Positions 43,799 to 52,494 of a stretch of DNA of 64,000 nt are shown here, piece by piece; position 1 is the first letter of the stretch, and each line of letters opens with the position of its first letter. The translations under genes were made by a program, and so were the position numbers. The notes under the pieces were generated by a model. That model worked only from the letters and a program-made list of their open reading frames with translations. It was not told the DNA's origin and did not search any database. This stretch comes from Alphaproteobacteria bacterium (lineage in GTDB: Bacteria; Pseudomonadota; Alphaproteobacteria; Acetobacterales; Acetobacteraceae): positions 1-64,000 of the forward strand of contig JAFKFI010000071.1 in NCBI GenBank assembly GCA_017307285.1. The letters are read 5' to 3'.

Positions 43799-44006
43799 GT
43801 GCGTCCCTCCAATTTTCTGAAACAGCAACGCCGCCGCGACCCAGCTATCAGACGCCACTCCACGCCGGCGGGTCAACCGATGCCCACTATCGCAGTCGGC
43901 CAGACCACCATTAGGATATTGGCGTCGGAGGCCGCCGGGAAAAGGCGGACCAGCCGCGCGGCAAGTGTGCCGGCCTATGGCGCACAAAAGATGGAGGGGA
44001 AGAAAC

Positions 44007-45665
44007 GTGCGAAAGCTTCTGCTTGCCGCGGCGCTCGCCGCGCTGTTGCCGTGCACCGGACGAGCCCAAACGGCGGCGGACCTGATGAAGGGGACGCAGG
44101 ACACGTCCAACGTCCTCAATTACGGCATGAGCTACGATCTGCAACGCTTCAGTCCGCTGAAGCAGATTGATCGGCAAACCGTGAAGCGCCTCGTCCCGGT
44201 GTGGAATTATAGTTACGACGACAACAAGAGCGAGGAATCGCAGCCGCTGATCTACCAAGGCGTGCTGTACGTCACGACCAACGGGGCGACGATGGCGCTC
44301 GACGCCAAGACCGGGCAGCAGCTGTGGAAGACCAAGATCGACTATCCGCCCGAGACGCCACGCATCGTCTGCTGCGGCATCATCAGCCGTGGGCTGGCAT
44401 TATACGAGGGCAAGATCTTCCGCACGACGCTCGATGCCAATGTCGTCGCCCTCGACGCCAAGACCGGCAAGGAATTATGGCGGTCGCACGCCATCGACTT
44501 CAAGAACGGCTACTCGATGACCGTGGCGCCGCTGGTGGCGGACGGCGTGGTGATCACCGGTATCTCCGGCGCCGAGTACGGCATTCGCGGCTTCATCGAC
44601 GGCTGGGACCCCGACACCGGCAAGCATCTGTGGCGGACCTACACGGTTGCGGGTCCTGACGATCCGAACGGCAAGACCTGGCCGGGCGACACGTATTTGC
44701 ACGGCGGCGGCTCGACCTGGATCACCGGCTCGTTCGACCCCGATCTGCACACCGTCTATTGGGGCACGGGAAACACCGGCTCGTGGAACCCCACGACGCA
44801 TCCGGGCGACAATCTCTACACTTGCTCGGTGCTGGCGCTCGATCCCAAGACGGGGAAGATCAAGTGGCACTTCCAGTTCTCGCCCAACGATCCGTACGAC
44901 TATGACAGCGTGGCCGAGATGGTGCTCGCGACCTTGGATATCGGCGGCAAGCCGACCAAGGTGCTGATGGATGCAAACCGCAACGGCTTCTTCTATGTGC
45001 TCGACCGCACCGACGGCAAGCTGATCACCGCCAACCAGTACATCGACAAGCTCACCTGGGCGAAGGGCATCGACCCTGAGAGCGGCCGGCCGATCCCGAC
45101 GGAGATCACCGACAACGTGCGCAAGGGTCAGGCGCAGGAAGTCTGGCCGGGGGCGATGGGCGGCAAGAACTGGAGCCCGGTGTCGTTCAATCCCGAGACC
45201 AAGCTCGTCTACGCCAACACGCTGAATTTCGGGATGCACTACAAGCCGACCACGCCGCAGTTCCGCGCCGGCCTGACCTATTGGGGTGCGGACATCGACT
45301 GGGTGTGGCCGAACGGGCCGCGCGGCTATCTCAAGGCGATCGACCCGATGACGGGCAAGGCCAAGTGGGAGCAGCCGAGCGACATTCCACGCTTCGCCGG
45401 CGTGCTGTCCACCGCCGGCGGCCTGGTGTTCACCGGCAAGCTCACGGGTGAGTTCGAGGCGTTCGACGCCGATACCGGCGCCAAGCTGTGGCAGTTCAAG
45501 ACCGGCTCCGGCATCGAGGGCCAGCCGGTGACATGGCAGCAGGACGGCGTGCAATACATCGCCGTCTCAAGCGGCATCGGCGGCGTCTACGCGCTGTTCT
45601 CGGGCGACGAGCGGTTGTCGGCGGTGCCGGCCGGCGGCTCGCTCTGGGTGTTCGCGCTGCAATGA
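44007..45665 (+). CDS. PQQ-dependent alcohol dehydrogenase, lanthanide-type active site
   Basis: A periplasmic quinoprotein that oxidises methanol, ethanol or similar alcohols and passes electrons to cytochrome c. The 552-residue protein has a signal peptide (~1-20) and eight propeller blades (W-motifs such as ALDAKTGQQLWKT). Active-site marks are the vicinal disulfide C122-C123, E190 (SGAEYG), N256 (GTGNTGSW), catalytic D298 and a second aspartate D300 in PYDYDS. The D300 equivalent marks XoxF/PedH-type enzymes that use lanthanides instead of calcium. The start is GTG 44007 behind GGAGGGGA. No haem motif is present, so it depends on the separate cytochrome gene downstream. Confidence 0.92.
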   Translation: MRKLLLAAALAALLPCTGRAQTAADLMKGTQDTSNVLNYGMSYDLQRFSPLKQIDRQTVKRLVPVWNYSYDDNKSEESQPLIYQGVLYVTTNGATMALDAKTGQQLWKTKIDYPPETPRIVCCGIISRGLALYEGKIFRTTLDANVVALDAKTGKELWRSHAIDFKNGYSMTVAPLVADGVVITGISGAEYGIRGFIDGWDPDTGKHLWRTYTVAGPDDPNGKTWPGDTYLHGGGSTWITGSFDPDLHTVYWGTGNTGSWNPTTHPGDNLYTCSVLALDPKTGKIKWHFQFSPNDPYDYDSVAEMVLATLDIGGKPTKVLMDANRNGFFYVLDRTDGKLITANQYIDKLTWAKGIDPESGRPIPTEITDNVRKGQAQEVWPGAMGGKNWSPVSFNPETKLVYANTLNFGMHYKPTTPQFRAGLTYWGADIDWVWPNGPRGYLKAIDPMTGKAKWEQPSDIPRFAGVLSTAGGLVFTGKLTGEFEAFDADTGAKLWQFKTGSGIEGQPVTWQQDGVQYIAVSSGIGGVYALFSGDERLSAVPAGGSLWVFALQ

Positions 45666-45673
45666 CCCGGTAC

Positions 45674-45701
45674 GGAGGCGCCCTCACAGGGGGGCGCCTC
45701 C
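45674..45701 (+). terminator. Strong hairpin between the PQQ dehydrogenase and cytochrome genes
   Basis: GGAGGCGCCC (45674-45683) pairs perfectly with GGGCGCCTCC (45692-45701) around the loop TCACAGGG. It lies nine bases after the dehydrogenase stop and 21 before the cytochrome start. Without a T-run it is more likely a partial terminator or mRNA-stabilising element that makes the enzyme more abundant than its cytochrome. Function inferred. Confidence 0.5.
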
Positions 45702-45722
45702 TCGCTCACTTCGGAGAACGGA

Positions 45723-46058
45723 ATGAAACGTGTTGCCGCTCTTGTCGCGGGCCTGAGCCTTTGCGCCTTTGCCGCTTCGGCGCAGCCGAAGCCCGAGCCG
45801 CCCCCCACGCCACAGGAATTTGCCAAGGGCGAGGAGCTGTTCGGCAGCATCTGCTCGCATTGTCACGGGCCGCACATGGTGAACCCTGGCAACGCCTCGT
45901 TCGACCTGCGCAAGTTCCCGCATGACGACCGGGCACGGTTTTTCAACGATGTCATGAACGGCAAGAAGAGCATGCCGCCGTGGAAGGACGTGCTGCACCC
46001 GGACGAGATCGAGGCGATCTGGGCCTATGTTCGCACCGGCGGCAAGGCGCCGCAATGA
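45723..46058 (+). CDS. Small c-type cytochrome (XoxG/CytcL-like electron acceptor)
   Basis: A 111-residue periplasmic monohaem cytochrome. The signal peptide MKRVAALVAGLSLCAFAAS is followed by a proline-rich linker and the haem motif CSHCH (C44, C47, H48). The likely distal methionine is in KKSMPPWKD, and the C-terminal helix is LHPDEIEAIWAYVRTGG. It lies between the PQQ dehydrogenase and a periplasmic binding protein, so it is the probable electron acceptor of the dehydrogenase. Shorter than classical XoxG (~170-200 residues). The stop overlaps the next start (ATGA). Confidence 0.9.
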   Translation: MKRVAALVAGLSLCAFAASAQPKPEPPPTPQEFAKGEELFGSICSHCHGPHMVNPGNASFDLRKFPHDDRARFFNDVMNGKKSMPPWKDVLHPDEIEAIWAYVRTGGKAPQ

Positions 46059-46963
46059 CCGCGCGATTGACGCTGTATGTTGTCGCGCTCGTCGCACTCG
46101 CCGGGCCGGCGATGGCGCGGGAAAGCCTGACGGTTTGCCTCCAAGCCAACGATCCGCCGATCTCGGTGCGTGGCGGCGAGGGCTTCGCCGTCGCGCTGTC
46201 GCGCAAGATCGCGGACCGTCTGGACCGAGACCTGCGCGTGCAGTGGTTCGTCAGCCGCGACGACCCCGACGCCAATCTTGCCAAAGACGCCGATACGCTG
46301 CTCTCCGACGGGCATTGCCAGCTCGTCGCGGAATATCCGCTGGTCTCCGACATGCTCGGCCAGCCGTACGCGCCGACCGCCAAGCTGCCGCCGTTCGACG
46401 GTGCGACACCCGAGGATCGCCGCCGCTGGATCAAGCTCGGCGCGCTCGTCCCGACCCGGCCGTACCGGCTCGACACGCTGACGGTGGTGCTCGCCGCGAA
46501 AGACGGCAATCGCCCGATCCACACACTGGCCGATCTCCAGGGGCTGAAACTCGGTGTCCAGACAGCGACGCTCGCCGACGCCATCGCGATGCGCTACGCG
46601 GGCGGGCGGTTGATCGAGAATGTCATGCATGTGCCCGATGCGCGCGCGTTGTTCGGGCGATTGCAACGCGGCGAGCTCGACGCGGCGTTCGTCGCACAGC
46701 GCGAGGTCGATGCCTGGAAGCGGCAACACGGCGCCGACGGGCTGGCCCCGACGGGTTATGCTCACTCCATCGGCTTCAACATGGGGTATGTCGGATTGGC
46801 GTCGGAGCGGAAGCTGGTCGACGACGCGAGTGCTGCGGTCGCCGCGCTTCAGGCGAGCGATGCGGTCAGGCCCCTCGCGCGCGCGGCGGGCCTGACCTAT
46901 GCGCCGCCGCGGGAACCGGCCGTTCAGCCGGGGGTGCGTCCGGATGCGCTGGCCGGAGACTGA
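46055..46963 (+). CDS. XoxJ-like periplasmic binding protein of the PQQ dehydrogenase operon
   Basis: A 302-residue periplasmic protein with a signal peptide (MTARLTLYVVALVALAGPAM) and the family 3 solute-binding fold. The order XoxF-XoxG-XoxJ is kept here: dehydrogenase, cytochrome, binding-like protein. In methylotrophs the third protein (MoxJ/XoxJ) is thought to help assemble or activate the dehydrogenase. Motifs include GEGFAVALSRKIADRLDRDL at the N-terminal lobe and QRGELDAAFVAQREVD in the hinge. It is coupled to the cytochrome gene by an ATGA overlap. No transporter genes lie nearby, favouring an accessory rather than a transport role. Confidence 0.8.
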   Translation: MTARLTLYVVALVALAGPAMARESLTVCLQANDPPISVRGGEGFAVALSRKIADRLDRDLRVQWFVSRDDPDANLAKDADTLLSDGHCQLVAEYPLVSDMLGQPYAPTAKLPPFDGATPEDRRRWIKLGALVPTRPYRLDTLTVVLAAKDGNRPIHTLADLQGLKLGVQTATLADAIAMRYAGGRLIENVMHVPDARALFGRLQRGELDAAFVAQREVDAWKRQHGADGLAPTGYAHSIGFNMGYVGLASERKLVDDASAAVAALQASDAVRPLARAAGLTYAPPREPAVQPGVRPDALAGD

Positions 46964-47009
46964 TACTCGTTACTACTTGATCCGGCTTCGATGATCAGAG
47001 GGCAGCATT

Positions 47010-48671
47010 GTGGACGCACATGCGAGGGATGGAGACGAATTCGACTACGTGATCGTCGGCGCCGGGGCGGCAGGGTCGGTGCTGAGCGCGCGGCTCAGCG
47101 AGGATCCGGGCGTCACGGTGTGCGTGCTGGAGTGCGGGCCGCCGGACCGGCATCCGCACATCCACGTACCGGCCGGCTTCATCAAGATGCTGTTCAACCC
47201 AGATTACACCTGGCAGTTCAAGACCGAGCCCTCGCCCGGCTCCGGCGGGCGGCGCATTCCGACGACGCAGGGGCGCACGCTCGGCGGGTCAAGCTCGATC
47301 AACGGCATGATCTACAATCGCGGCCAGCGCGCCGACTACGACCATTGGGCGCAGCGCGGCAATCGCGGCTGGGGCTATGTCGACATCCTGCCGTATTTCC
47401 ATCGCACTGAGCACCGCATCGGTGTCGCGGATAGCCGCTACCACGGGCGCGAGGGGCGGCTGCCGGTGACGGATATCGACTGGTTCCATCCGGTCTGCGA
47501 GGCGTTCATCGCGGGCGCGGTCGGTCTCGGCTTGCCGCGCAATCCTGACTACAACGGCGCACGGCAGGAGGGTGTGGGATATTTCCAGCGCGCCATCTAT
47601 CGCGGCTGGCGGCACAGCGCGGCGCGCGCCTTCCTGCATCCGGCGCGCCGCACCGGCCGCGTCGACATCCGCACCGACGCGCGCGCCGCCGCCGTGCTGT
47701 TCGAGGGAAAGCGCGCGGTCGGCGTGCGCTATCTCGACGATCGCGACCGCAAGACCGAGCAGGTGGTCCGCGCGCGCCGTGAGGTCATTCTCAGCAGCGG
47801 GACGGTGAACACGGCGAAGCTGTTGCAAATCTCCGGTATCGGCCCGACTTCGCTGCTCGGCGAGATCGGCGTGCCGGTGGTCCACGAGTTGCCAGGCGTG
47901 GGCGAGAACTTTCGCGACCATTACGGCGTCCGGCTGGTGGCGCGGGTGAAGAACGCGCGCACCATCAACGAGATGGCGACGGGGCTCGGACTCGCCGGGC
48001 AGATCGCGCGCTGGGCCAGCGGGCGGCCGAGCATCCTGTCGGTGAGCCCGTCGCTCGTGCATTGGTTCTGGAAATCCGACGAAGCCCTCGACAGCGCGGA
48101 TTTCCAAGGCGTATTCAGCCCGGCGAGCTACAAGGACGGCTATATCGGCCGGCTCGACGACTTTCCGGGCATGACGGCGGGCGTCTGGCCGCACCGGCCG
48201 GAGAGCGTGGGCTACGTGCGCGCCCGCTCGGCTGATCCGTTCGACGATCCGGCGATCCAGCCCAACTATCTCGCCGACCCGATGGACCAGCGCGTGCTGC
48301 TCGGCGGCATGAAGCTGGCGCGCCGGCTGCTCCAGGCGCCCGAACTCGACACCTATTTCGATGGCGAACACCTGCCCGGCCCGCGCGTTGAATCCGATGA
48401 CGAACTCTTGGACTTCGCGCGTCGTTACGGCTCCACGTCCTATCACCTGATCGGCACGGCACGCATGGGCCCGGCGAGCGACCCGACGGCGGTGGTGGAC
48501 GACCAGCTGCGGGTGCACGGGCTGCACGGCTTGCGCGTCGTGGATGCCTCGATCATGCCGAACATGGTCTCGGCCAACACCTATGCCGCGACCATGATGA
48601 TCGCGGAGAAGGGCGCGGACATGATACGGGGCCGCGCGCCGCCGTCGCCACTGGACGGCGTGCCGGCCTGA
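47010..48671 (+). CDS. GMC-family FAD oxidoreductase (choline/alcohol dehydrogenase-like)
   Basis: A 553-residue flavoprotein that oxidises alcohols, family of choline dehydrogenase and glucose oxidase. FAD-binding GAGAAG is at ~17-22 (YVIVGAGAAGSVLSARLSED), and GMC signature 1 is GRTLGGSSSINGMIYNRG. Signature 2 lies in SSGTVNTAKLLQISGIGPT. The catalytic His is in GSTSYHLIGTARMG and the second position in SANTYAATMMIAEKG. The start is GTG 47010; there is no signal peptide. It lies 46 bases after the XoxJ-like gene in the same direction, so it may share the alcohol-oxidation operon. Substrate unknown. Confidence 0.9.
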   Translation: MDAHARDGDEFDYVIVGAGAAGSVLSARLSEDPGVTVCVLECGPPDRHPHIHVPAGFIKMLFNPDYTWQFKTEPSPGSGGRRIPTTQGRTLGGSSSINGMIYNRGQRADYDHWAQRGNRGWGYVDILPYFHRTEHRIGVADSRYHGREGRLPVTDIDWFHPVCEAFIAGAVGLGLPRNPDYNGARQEGVGYFQRAIYRGWRHSAARAFLHPARRTGRVDIRTDARAAAVLFEGKRAVGVRYLDDRDRKTEQVVRARREVILSSGTVNTAKLLQISGIGPTSLLGEIGVPVVHELPGVGENFRDHYGVRLVARVKNARTINEMATGLGLAGQIARWASGRPSILSVSPSLVHWFWKSDEALDSADFQGVFSPASYKDGYIGRLDDFPGMTAGVWPHRPESVGYVRARSADPFDDPAIQPNYLADPMDQRVLLGGMKLARRLLQAPELDTYFDGEHLPGPRVESDDELLDFARRYGSTSYHLIGTARMGPASDPTAVVDDQLRVHGLHGLRVVDASIMPNMVSANTYAATMMIAEKGADMIRGRAPPSPLDGVPA

Positions 48672-48680
48672 CCAATCGAC

Positions 48681-48713
48681 CGGTTCCGGGTTTTGCCACT
48701 GCGGCCGGAACCG
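48681..48713 (+). terminator. Hairpin after the GMC oxidoreductase gene
   Basis: CGGTTCCGG (48681-48689) pairs with CCGGAACCG (48705-48713) across a 15-base loop, starting nine bases after the GMC gene stop. It could end the alcohol-oxidation transcript before the histidine kinase gene at 48765. No T-run follows, so the terminator call is tentative. Confidence 0.4.
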
Positions 48714-48764
48714 TGCGCCGTTACGTGCGATGTGGCGCTATCAAGCTCGACCAGGAATGCGTGG

Positions 48765-49925
48765 ATGAATGAAGCTACCCCGGAGACCGATCTCCGGCTC
48801 CGTCACCGGGACCTGCTGGCCGAGCTTGGTACGGAGGCGCTGCGCAGCCGCGAGCTGGACCCGTTGCTCAACGAGGCCTCGCGGATTGTCGCCGAGGGAA
48901 TGGGCACGCAGTTCGCCAAGGTTCTCGAATACCAATCGGCCGAGAACAACCTGCTGGTCCGCGCCGGCGTGGGCTGGCGTCCTGGCGTGGTCGGGCACGC
49001 GGTGCTCGGCGCCGACGACGGCTCGCCGGCCGGCTACGCGCTGAAGACCAGCGAGCCCGTGATATCCAACGACCTCGCGACCGAACAGCGGTTTCGGACG
49101 CCGGCGTTATTGGCCGAGCACGGCATCCGTCGCGCGATCAACGTCATCATCCGGGGCGACGGCACGGCGTACGGCGTGCTGGAAGCCGACAGCCCGAGGC
49201 CCGGCGCCTTCCTCTCGGAGGACATCGCGTTTCTACAAGCGGCGGCGAACCTGCTTGGCGTCGCCATCGAGCGGCGGCGGCGCGAGGCTGAGCTCGAAGA
49301 GTCGTTGCAAGCGCGGGAATTGCTGCTGCGCGAGGCGGATCACCGCATCAAGAACAGCCTGCAGCTGGTGGTTAGCCTGCTCTCCCTACAGCGATCGAAG
49401 CTGCCCGACAGCGAGACGGCGGCGGTCATCGACGACGCGATCGGCCGGGTGCGCGCCGTTGCCGAGGCCCACCGCGCCCTACATCAGAGCCGCGATCTGA
49501 AGACCATCTCCTTCGATCAGATGCTGCGCGATCTTTGCCGTCATACCGGCCAGCTCAGCCCAAGCACGGCGATTGCTTGCAGCGCCGAGGCCGACCTCGA
49601 GATCGACGCCGAGCGAGCCATCCCGCTGGGCCTCATCGTGACCGAGTTGCTGACCAACGCCGTCCGGCACGCCTATCCTGACGGTGTAACCGGCACGATC
49701 GAGGTGCGCGCAGAGCGGACGCCCGGCCATCTCGAAGTATCCGTGACCGATCGCGGCGGGGGCATCGACCCCGGTGCTACCCCTTCGCGCACACTTGGTA
49801 CCAGCATCGTGCAGGCGCTCTCTCGCCAAATCGGGCTAGAGACGCGTACGGTGTCTGCCCCCGGCCTTGGTACGGCTGTCACGCTGCGGCTGCCGACGCG
49901 GGTGGAGCCGGCTAGCGGTTCATGA
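48765..49925 (+). CDS. GAF-domain sensor histidine kinase, HisKA_2 family
   Basis: A 386-residue soluble sensor kinase with no membrane span. An N-terminal GAF domain (~20-170, with motif VGHAVLGADDGSPAGYALKT) is followed by the HisKA_2 dimerisation/phosphoacceptor helix LLLREADHRIKNSLQLVVS (histidine at ~190). The HATPase domain has N-box ELLTNAVRHAYPDG and G1 DRGGGIDPG. This type often feeds general-stress signalling in alphaproteobacteria through PhyR-like regulators, but no response regulator is adjacent. The ATG is at 48765; its stop overlaps the convergent universal stress gene by 14 bases. Input signal unknown. Confidence 0.9.
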   Translation: MNEATPETDLRLRHRDLLAELGTEALRSRELDPLLNEASRIVAEGMGTQFAKVLEYQSAENNLLVRAGVGWRPGVVGHAVLGADDGSPAGYALKTSEPVISNDLATEQRFRTPALLAEHGIRRAINVIIRGDGTAYGVLEADSPRPGAFLSEDIAFLQAAANLLGVAIERRRREAELEESLQARELLLREADHRIKNSLQLVVSLLSLQRSKLPDSETAAVIDDAIGRVRAVAEAHRALHQSRDLKTISFDQMLRDLCRHTGQLSPSTAIACSAEADLEIDAERAIPLGLIVTELLTNAVRHAYPDGVTGTIEVRAERTPGHLEVSVTDRGGGIDPGATPSRTLGTSIVQALSRQIGLETRTVSAPGLGTAVTLRLPTRVEPASGS

Positions 49926-50694
49926 TTACCGGCAGCTTGGAGTTCGCCAGCACGTAGCGGGTCACGCCGCCGAGGATCATTTGCCGCCAGCGGGAATGCG
50001 AATAGGCGCCCATCGCCAGCAGGTCGGCGCCGAACTCCTCCGCCGCCGCGAGCAGGCCGGCGCCGACCACGCCGCCGATCGGGGGGAACTCCACCCAGTC
50101 CGCCGCGACGCGGTGCATCGCGAGGTAGTCGGCGAGATCGGCCGCCGCTGGGCCGCGGCGCTGGTAGCCCTCTGCCGAGAGGATGCGGACCGCGCTGGCC
50201 CGCTTCAGCCAGGGTGTGAGGACGTAGACGGCCGAAGCGGACTCCGCCGTGCCGTTCCAGCCGAGGCAGATGCGGGTGCCGATCGCCGGCGGCACGACAT
50301 GCGGCGCAATCAGCACCGGGCGGCCGGAATCGAACAGCACCGCGTGCAGCATGTCGGAGGAGGAGACGTCCTCGCCGGCCTGGGGATGCGGCACGATGAT
50401 GAGGTCGGATAGCCGGGCCTGATGCACCACCTGGTCGGCTTCGCGTCCGCTGACCCAGGCGAAGCTCGCCAGGCCTGCACCGCCGCCGGGGCTGGCCTCG
50501 CCGATGGTGACGCCGTGGGTCGCCATGAAGCCGTTGAACAGCGCCCGCACCGCTTGCGCGCGCTGGTCGTCCACGCGGACATGCATCACGCTGAGATGCG
50601 CGTCCCACAGCCGCGCCACCATGAGCCCGGTCGCCAGCGCCGCCTCCCCGCCCACCGGGCCGGGCAGCGGCAGCAACAGCTTGCGAATGGCCAT
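49912..50694 (-). CDS. Universal stress protein, two tandem UspA domains
   Basis: A 260-residue cytoplasmic protein formed by two UspA-like domains. The first (~1-140) starts IRKLLLPLPGPVGGEAALAT and ends in LLFDSGRPVLIAP-like sequence. The second (~150-260) ends with the canonical GAYSHSRWRQMILGGVTRYV and SKLPVIMNR. Glycine-rich ATP-binding residues are clear only in the second domain. ATG 50694 is chosen. Convergent with the histidine kinase gene (14-base overlap), and with that kinase suggests a stress-response pair, though no direct link is shown. Confidence 0.88.
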   Translation of the reverse strand: MAIRKLLLPLPGPVGGEAALATGLMVARLWDAHLSVMHVRVDDQRAQAVRALFNGFMATHGVTIGEASPGGGAGLASFAWVSGREADQVVHQARLSDLIIVPHPQAGEDVSSSDMLHAVLFDSGRPVLIAPHVVPPAIGTRICLGWNGTAESASAVYVLTPWLKRASAVRILSAEGYQRRGPAAADLADYLAMHRVAADWVEFPPIGGVVGAGLLAAAEEFGADLLAMGAYSHSRWRQMILGGVTRYVLANSKLPVIMNR

Positions 50695-50807
50695 CGACGG
50701 GCTCCTTGCGGCTTGAACTTCGCGCGGATCATAGCGTGACCCGCCCACCGCAAGCGATGATTTGTGCTGTCGACCGGGCTGTTAGCAGCGGCTGTCGAGG
50801 GTTGCGC

Positions 50808-51983
50808 TCAGGATGACGAGGCGTGCTTGCTGAGAATGATCGTCGAGTGGAAGTTCAGGATGCCGCCATTGGCGCTGACCAGCACCACGTCGTTCTTCGG
50901 CACCTGCCGCTCGCCCCCCTGGCCGCGCGCCTGCACCACCGCCTCGGACAGCGGCGTGAAGGCCCACATGTAATAGCCCGAGAGCTGCCCGCCGCCGGTA
51001 TTGGTGGGCAGCGAGCCGCCAGGGCCGAGCTTGCCATCGGCGACGAACGGCCCGCCCTCGCCCTTCTTGCAGAAGCCGTAATCCTCGAGCGTGACGAGCA
51101 CGGTGTAAGTGTAACAGTCGTAGAGCTGGCAGGTGTCGACGTCCTTCACCGTGACGCCGGCCATGCGGAAGGCGATCTCGCCGGAGCGCTTGGCGCCGGT
51201 CTCGACGGCCGGGTGGCGGTCGGTGCGCAGGTTGTCGCCCGGCGCGCACTGCGCGTAGCCGAGAACATGCACCGGCGGCTGCTTGAGGTCGCGCGCCTTC
51301 GCCGCCGATGTGACGATGACGCAGACCGCGCCGTTCGAGACCAGGCAGCAATCGAGCAGGCGCAGCGGATCGGCGATGAAGCGCGAGTTGTGGTGGTCCT
51401 CGAGCGTGATCGGCGAGCGCATCTGCGCCCACGGGCTCATGCCCGCCCAGGCGCGCTGGCCGACCGCGATCGTGCCGAAATGCTCGCTGGTGGTGCCGTA
51501 GAGATGCATGTGCCGGCGCGCCGCCATCGCGTATTCTGGGTTGGCGCCGAAATTGCCGTACGCAGCGCGCAGCCCGACCATGCCGCCGAGCGGAAAGCGA
51601 TGCGGCCCGGCATAGGACTGGCCCGCCGAGCGGTTCGCGGTCAGCGGCGCATCGGCGTAGACCAGCGCCACGACGTTGGCGAGACCCTGCTCGATCGCCA
51701 TGCAGGCATATTGCATCATGCTGCCGGCGGTCGATCCGTAGGCGCTCATCACGTTGATCAGCGTGAGGTTCTCGAAGCCGAGAATCATCTGCGAGCGCGG
51801 GTCCATGTCGCCGGAGATGTTGGCGTTGATCAGCAATCCGTCGAGATCGCGTTTCTCGAGCCCCGCATCGTCAAGCGCGAGTGCGATCGCCTCGGCGGCG
51901 AAATCGACCGAGCGGCGGCCGTAGATCTTGCCCATCGGGGTGACGCCCAGCCCCACGATGGCGCCCTTCGAGCGGTTTGGCAT
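50808..51983 (-). CDS. Thiolase-fold protein lacking the catalytic cysteine (Ltp2-like aldolase candidate)
   Basis: A 391-residue protein with the thiolase/SCP2 fold (IVGLGVTPMG at the start, VMSAYGSTAGSMM at the active-site loop, ANGG near the C-terminus). Where SCP2 thiolases have the nucleophile in CATGSTA this protein has serine (S80, in SAYGSTA). The usual GHPxGA histidine loop is replaced by GGQLSGYYMW (Y337/Y338), with more tyrosines at 288-293. The same loss is seen in Ltp2-type retro-aldolases that act with a DUF35 partner in sterol side-chain breakdown, and the DUF35 gene is adjacent. Hence a CoA-thioester aldolase is more likely than a ketothiolase. Substrate unknown. Confidence 0.82.
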   Translation of the reverse strand: MPNRSKGAIVGLGVTPMGKIYGRRSVDFAAEAIALALDDAGLEKRDLDGLLINANISGDMDPRSQMILGFENLTLINVMSAYGSTAGSMMQYACMAIEQGLANVVALVYADAPLTANRSAGQSYAGPHRFPLGGMVGLRAAYGNFGANPEYAMAARRHMHLYGTTSEHFGTIAVGQRAWAGMSPWAQMRSPITLEDHHNSRFIADPLRLLDCCLVSNGAVCVIVTSAAKARDLKQPPVHVLGYAQCAPGDNLRTDRHPAVETGAKRSGEIAFRMAGVTVKDVDTCQLYDCYTYTVLVTLEDYGFCKKGEGGPFVADGKLGPGGSLPTNTGGGQLSGYYMWAFTPLSEAVVQARGQGGERQVPKNDVVLVSANGGILNFHSTIILSKHASSS

Positions 51984-52003
51984 TCTTCGCTTCCTGTCGT
52001 GGA

Positions 52004-52420
52004 TCAGCCGGCGGCGGGCTGGAATTTCGGAATGAACACGCCGTCGCCGGGTGACTCGAACACCGCTTCCAGCCGCATTCCGATGCGCAAATCGGCATTG
52101 TCCACGCCGGCCACGTTGGCCGTCATCCGCACGCCTTCGTCGAGATCGATCTGCGCGACGTTATACGGCACGTGCGCGGCGAAGCCGGGGTGCATCGCCT
52201 GATGAAAGATCGTGAAGGTGTAGAGCGTGCCGCGCCCGCTTGCCGCGCGCCATTCGAGCGTCGGCTTCATGCAGGTCGGGCAGCGTTCGCGCAGCGGGAA
52301 ACTCCACGTGCCGCAGCTCGTGCAGTGCTGCAGCATGAGCCGCCGATCTCGCGCGCCGGCGAAGAATGGCTCGCTGAGCGCGTCGGGGATCGGGACAGGC
52401 TTGGATACGGCCTCGGACAT
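52004..52420 (-). CDS. DUF35 OB-fold/zinc-ribbon acyl-CoA-binding protein
   Basis: A 138-residue partner protein of thiolase-like enzymes. It has the rubredoxin-like zinc ribbon with C33, C36, C47 and C50 (HCTSCGTWSF, RCPTC) followed by a short OB fold (GRGTLYTFTIFHQAMHPGF and AHVPYNVAQIDLDEG). DUF35 proteins bind the CoA ester and are required by Ltp2-type aldolases and some hydratases. It lies 20 bases before the thiolase-like gene on the same strand, so the two should form a complex. The ATG is at 52420, divergent from the MaoC-like gene. Confidence 0.9.
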   Translation of the reverse strand: MSEAVSKPVPIPDALSEPFFAGARDRRLMLQHCTSCGTWSFPLRERCPTCMKPTLEWRAASGRGTLYTFTIFHQAMHPGFAAHVPYNVAQIDLDEGVRMTANVAGVDNADLRIGMRLEAVFESPGDGVFIPKFQPAAG

Positions 52421-52494
52421 TGAACTATTTTCTCCTCCGCGCCAGCATAATCGCTCGACATTCAGTGGCAAGAAGGTTGGGGAGAGCGCGACGC

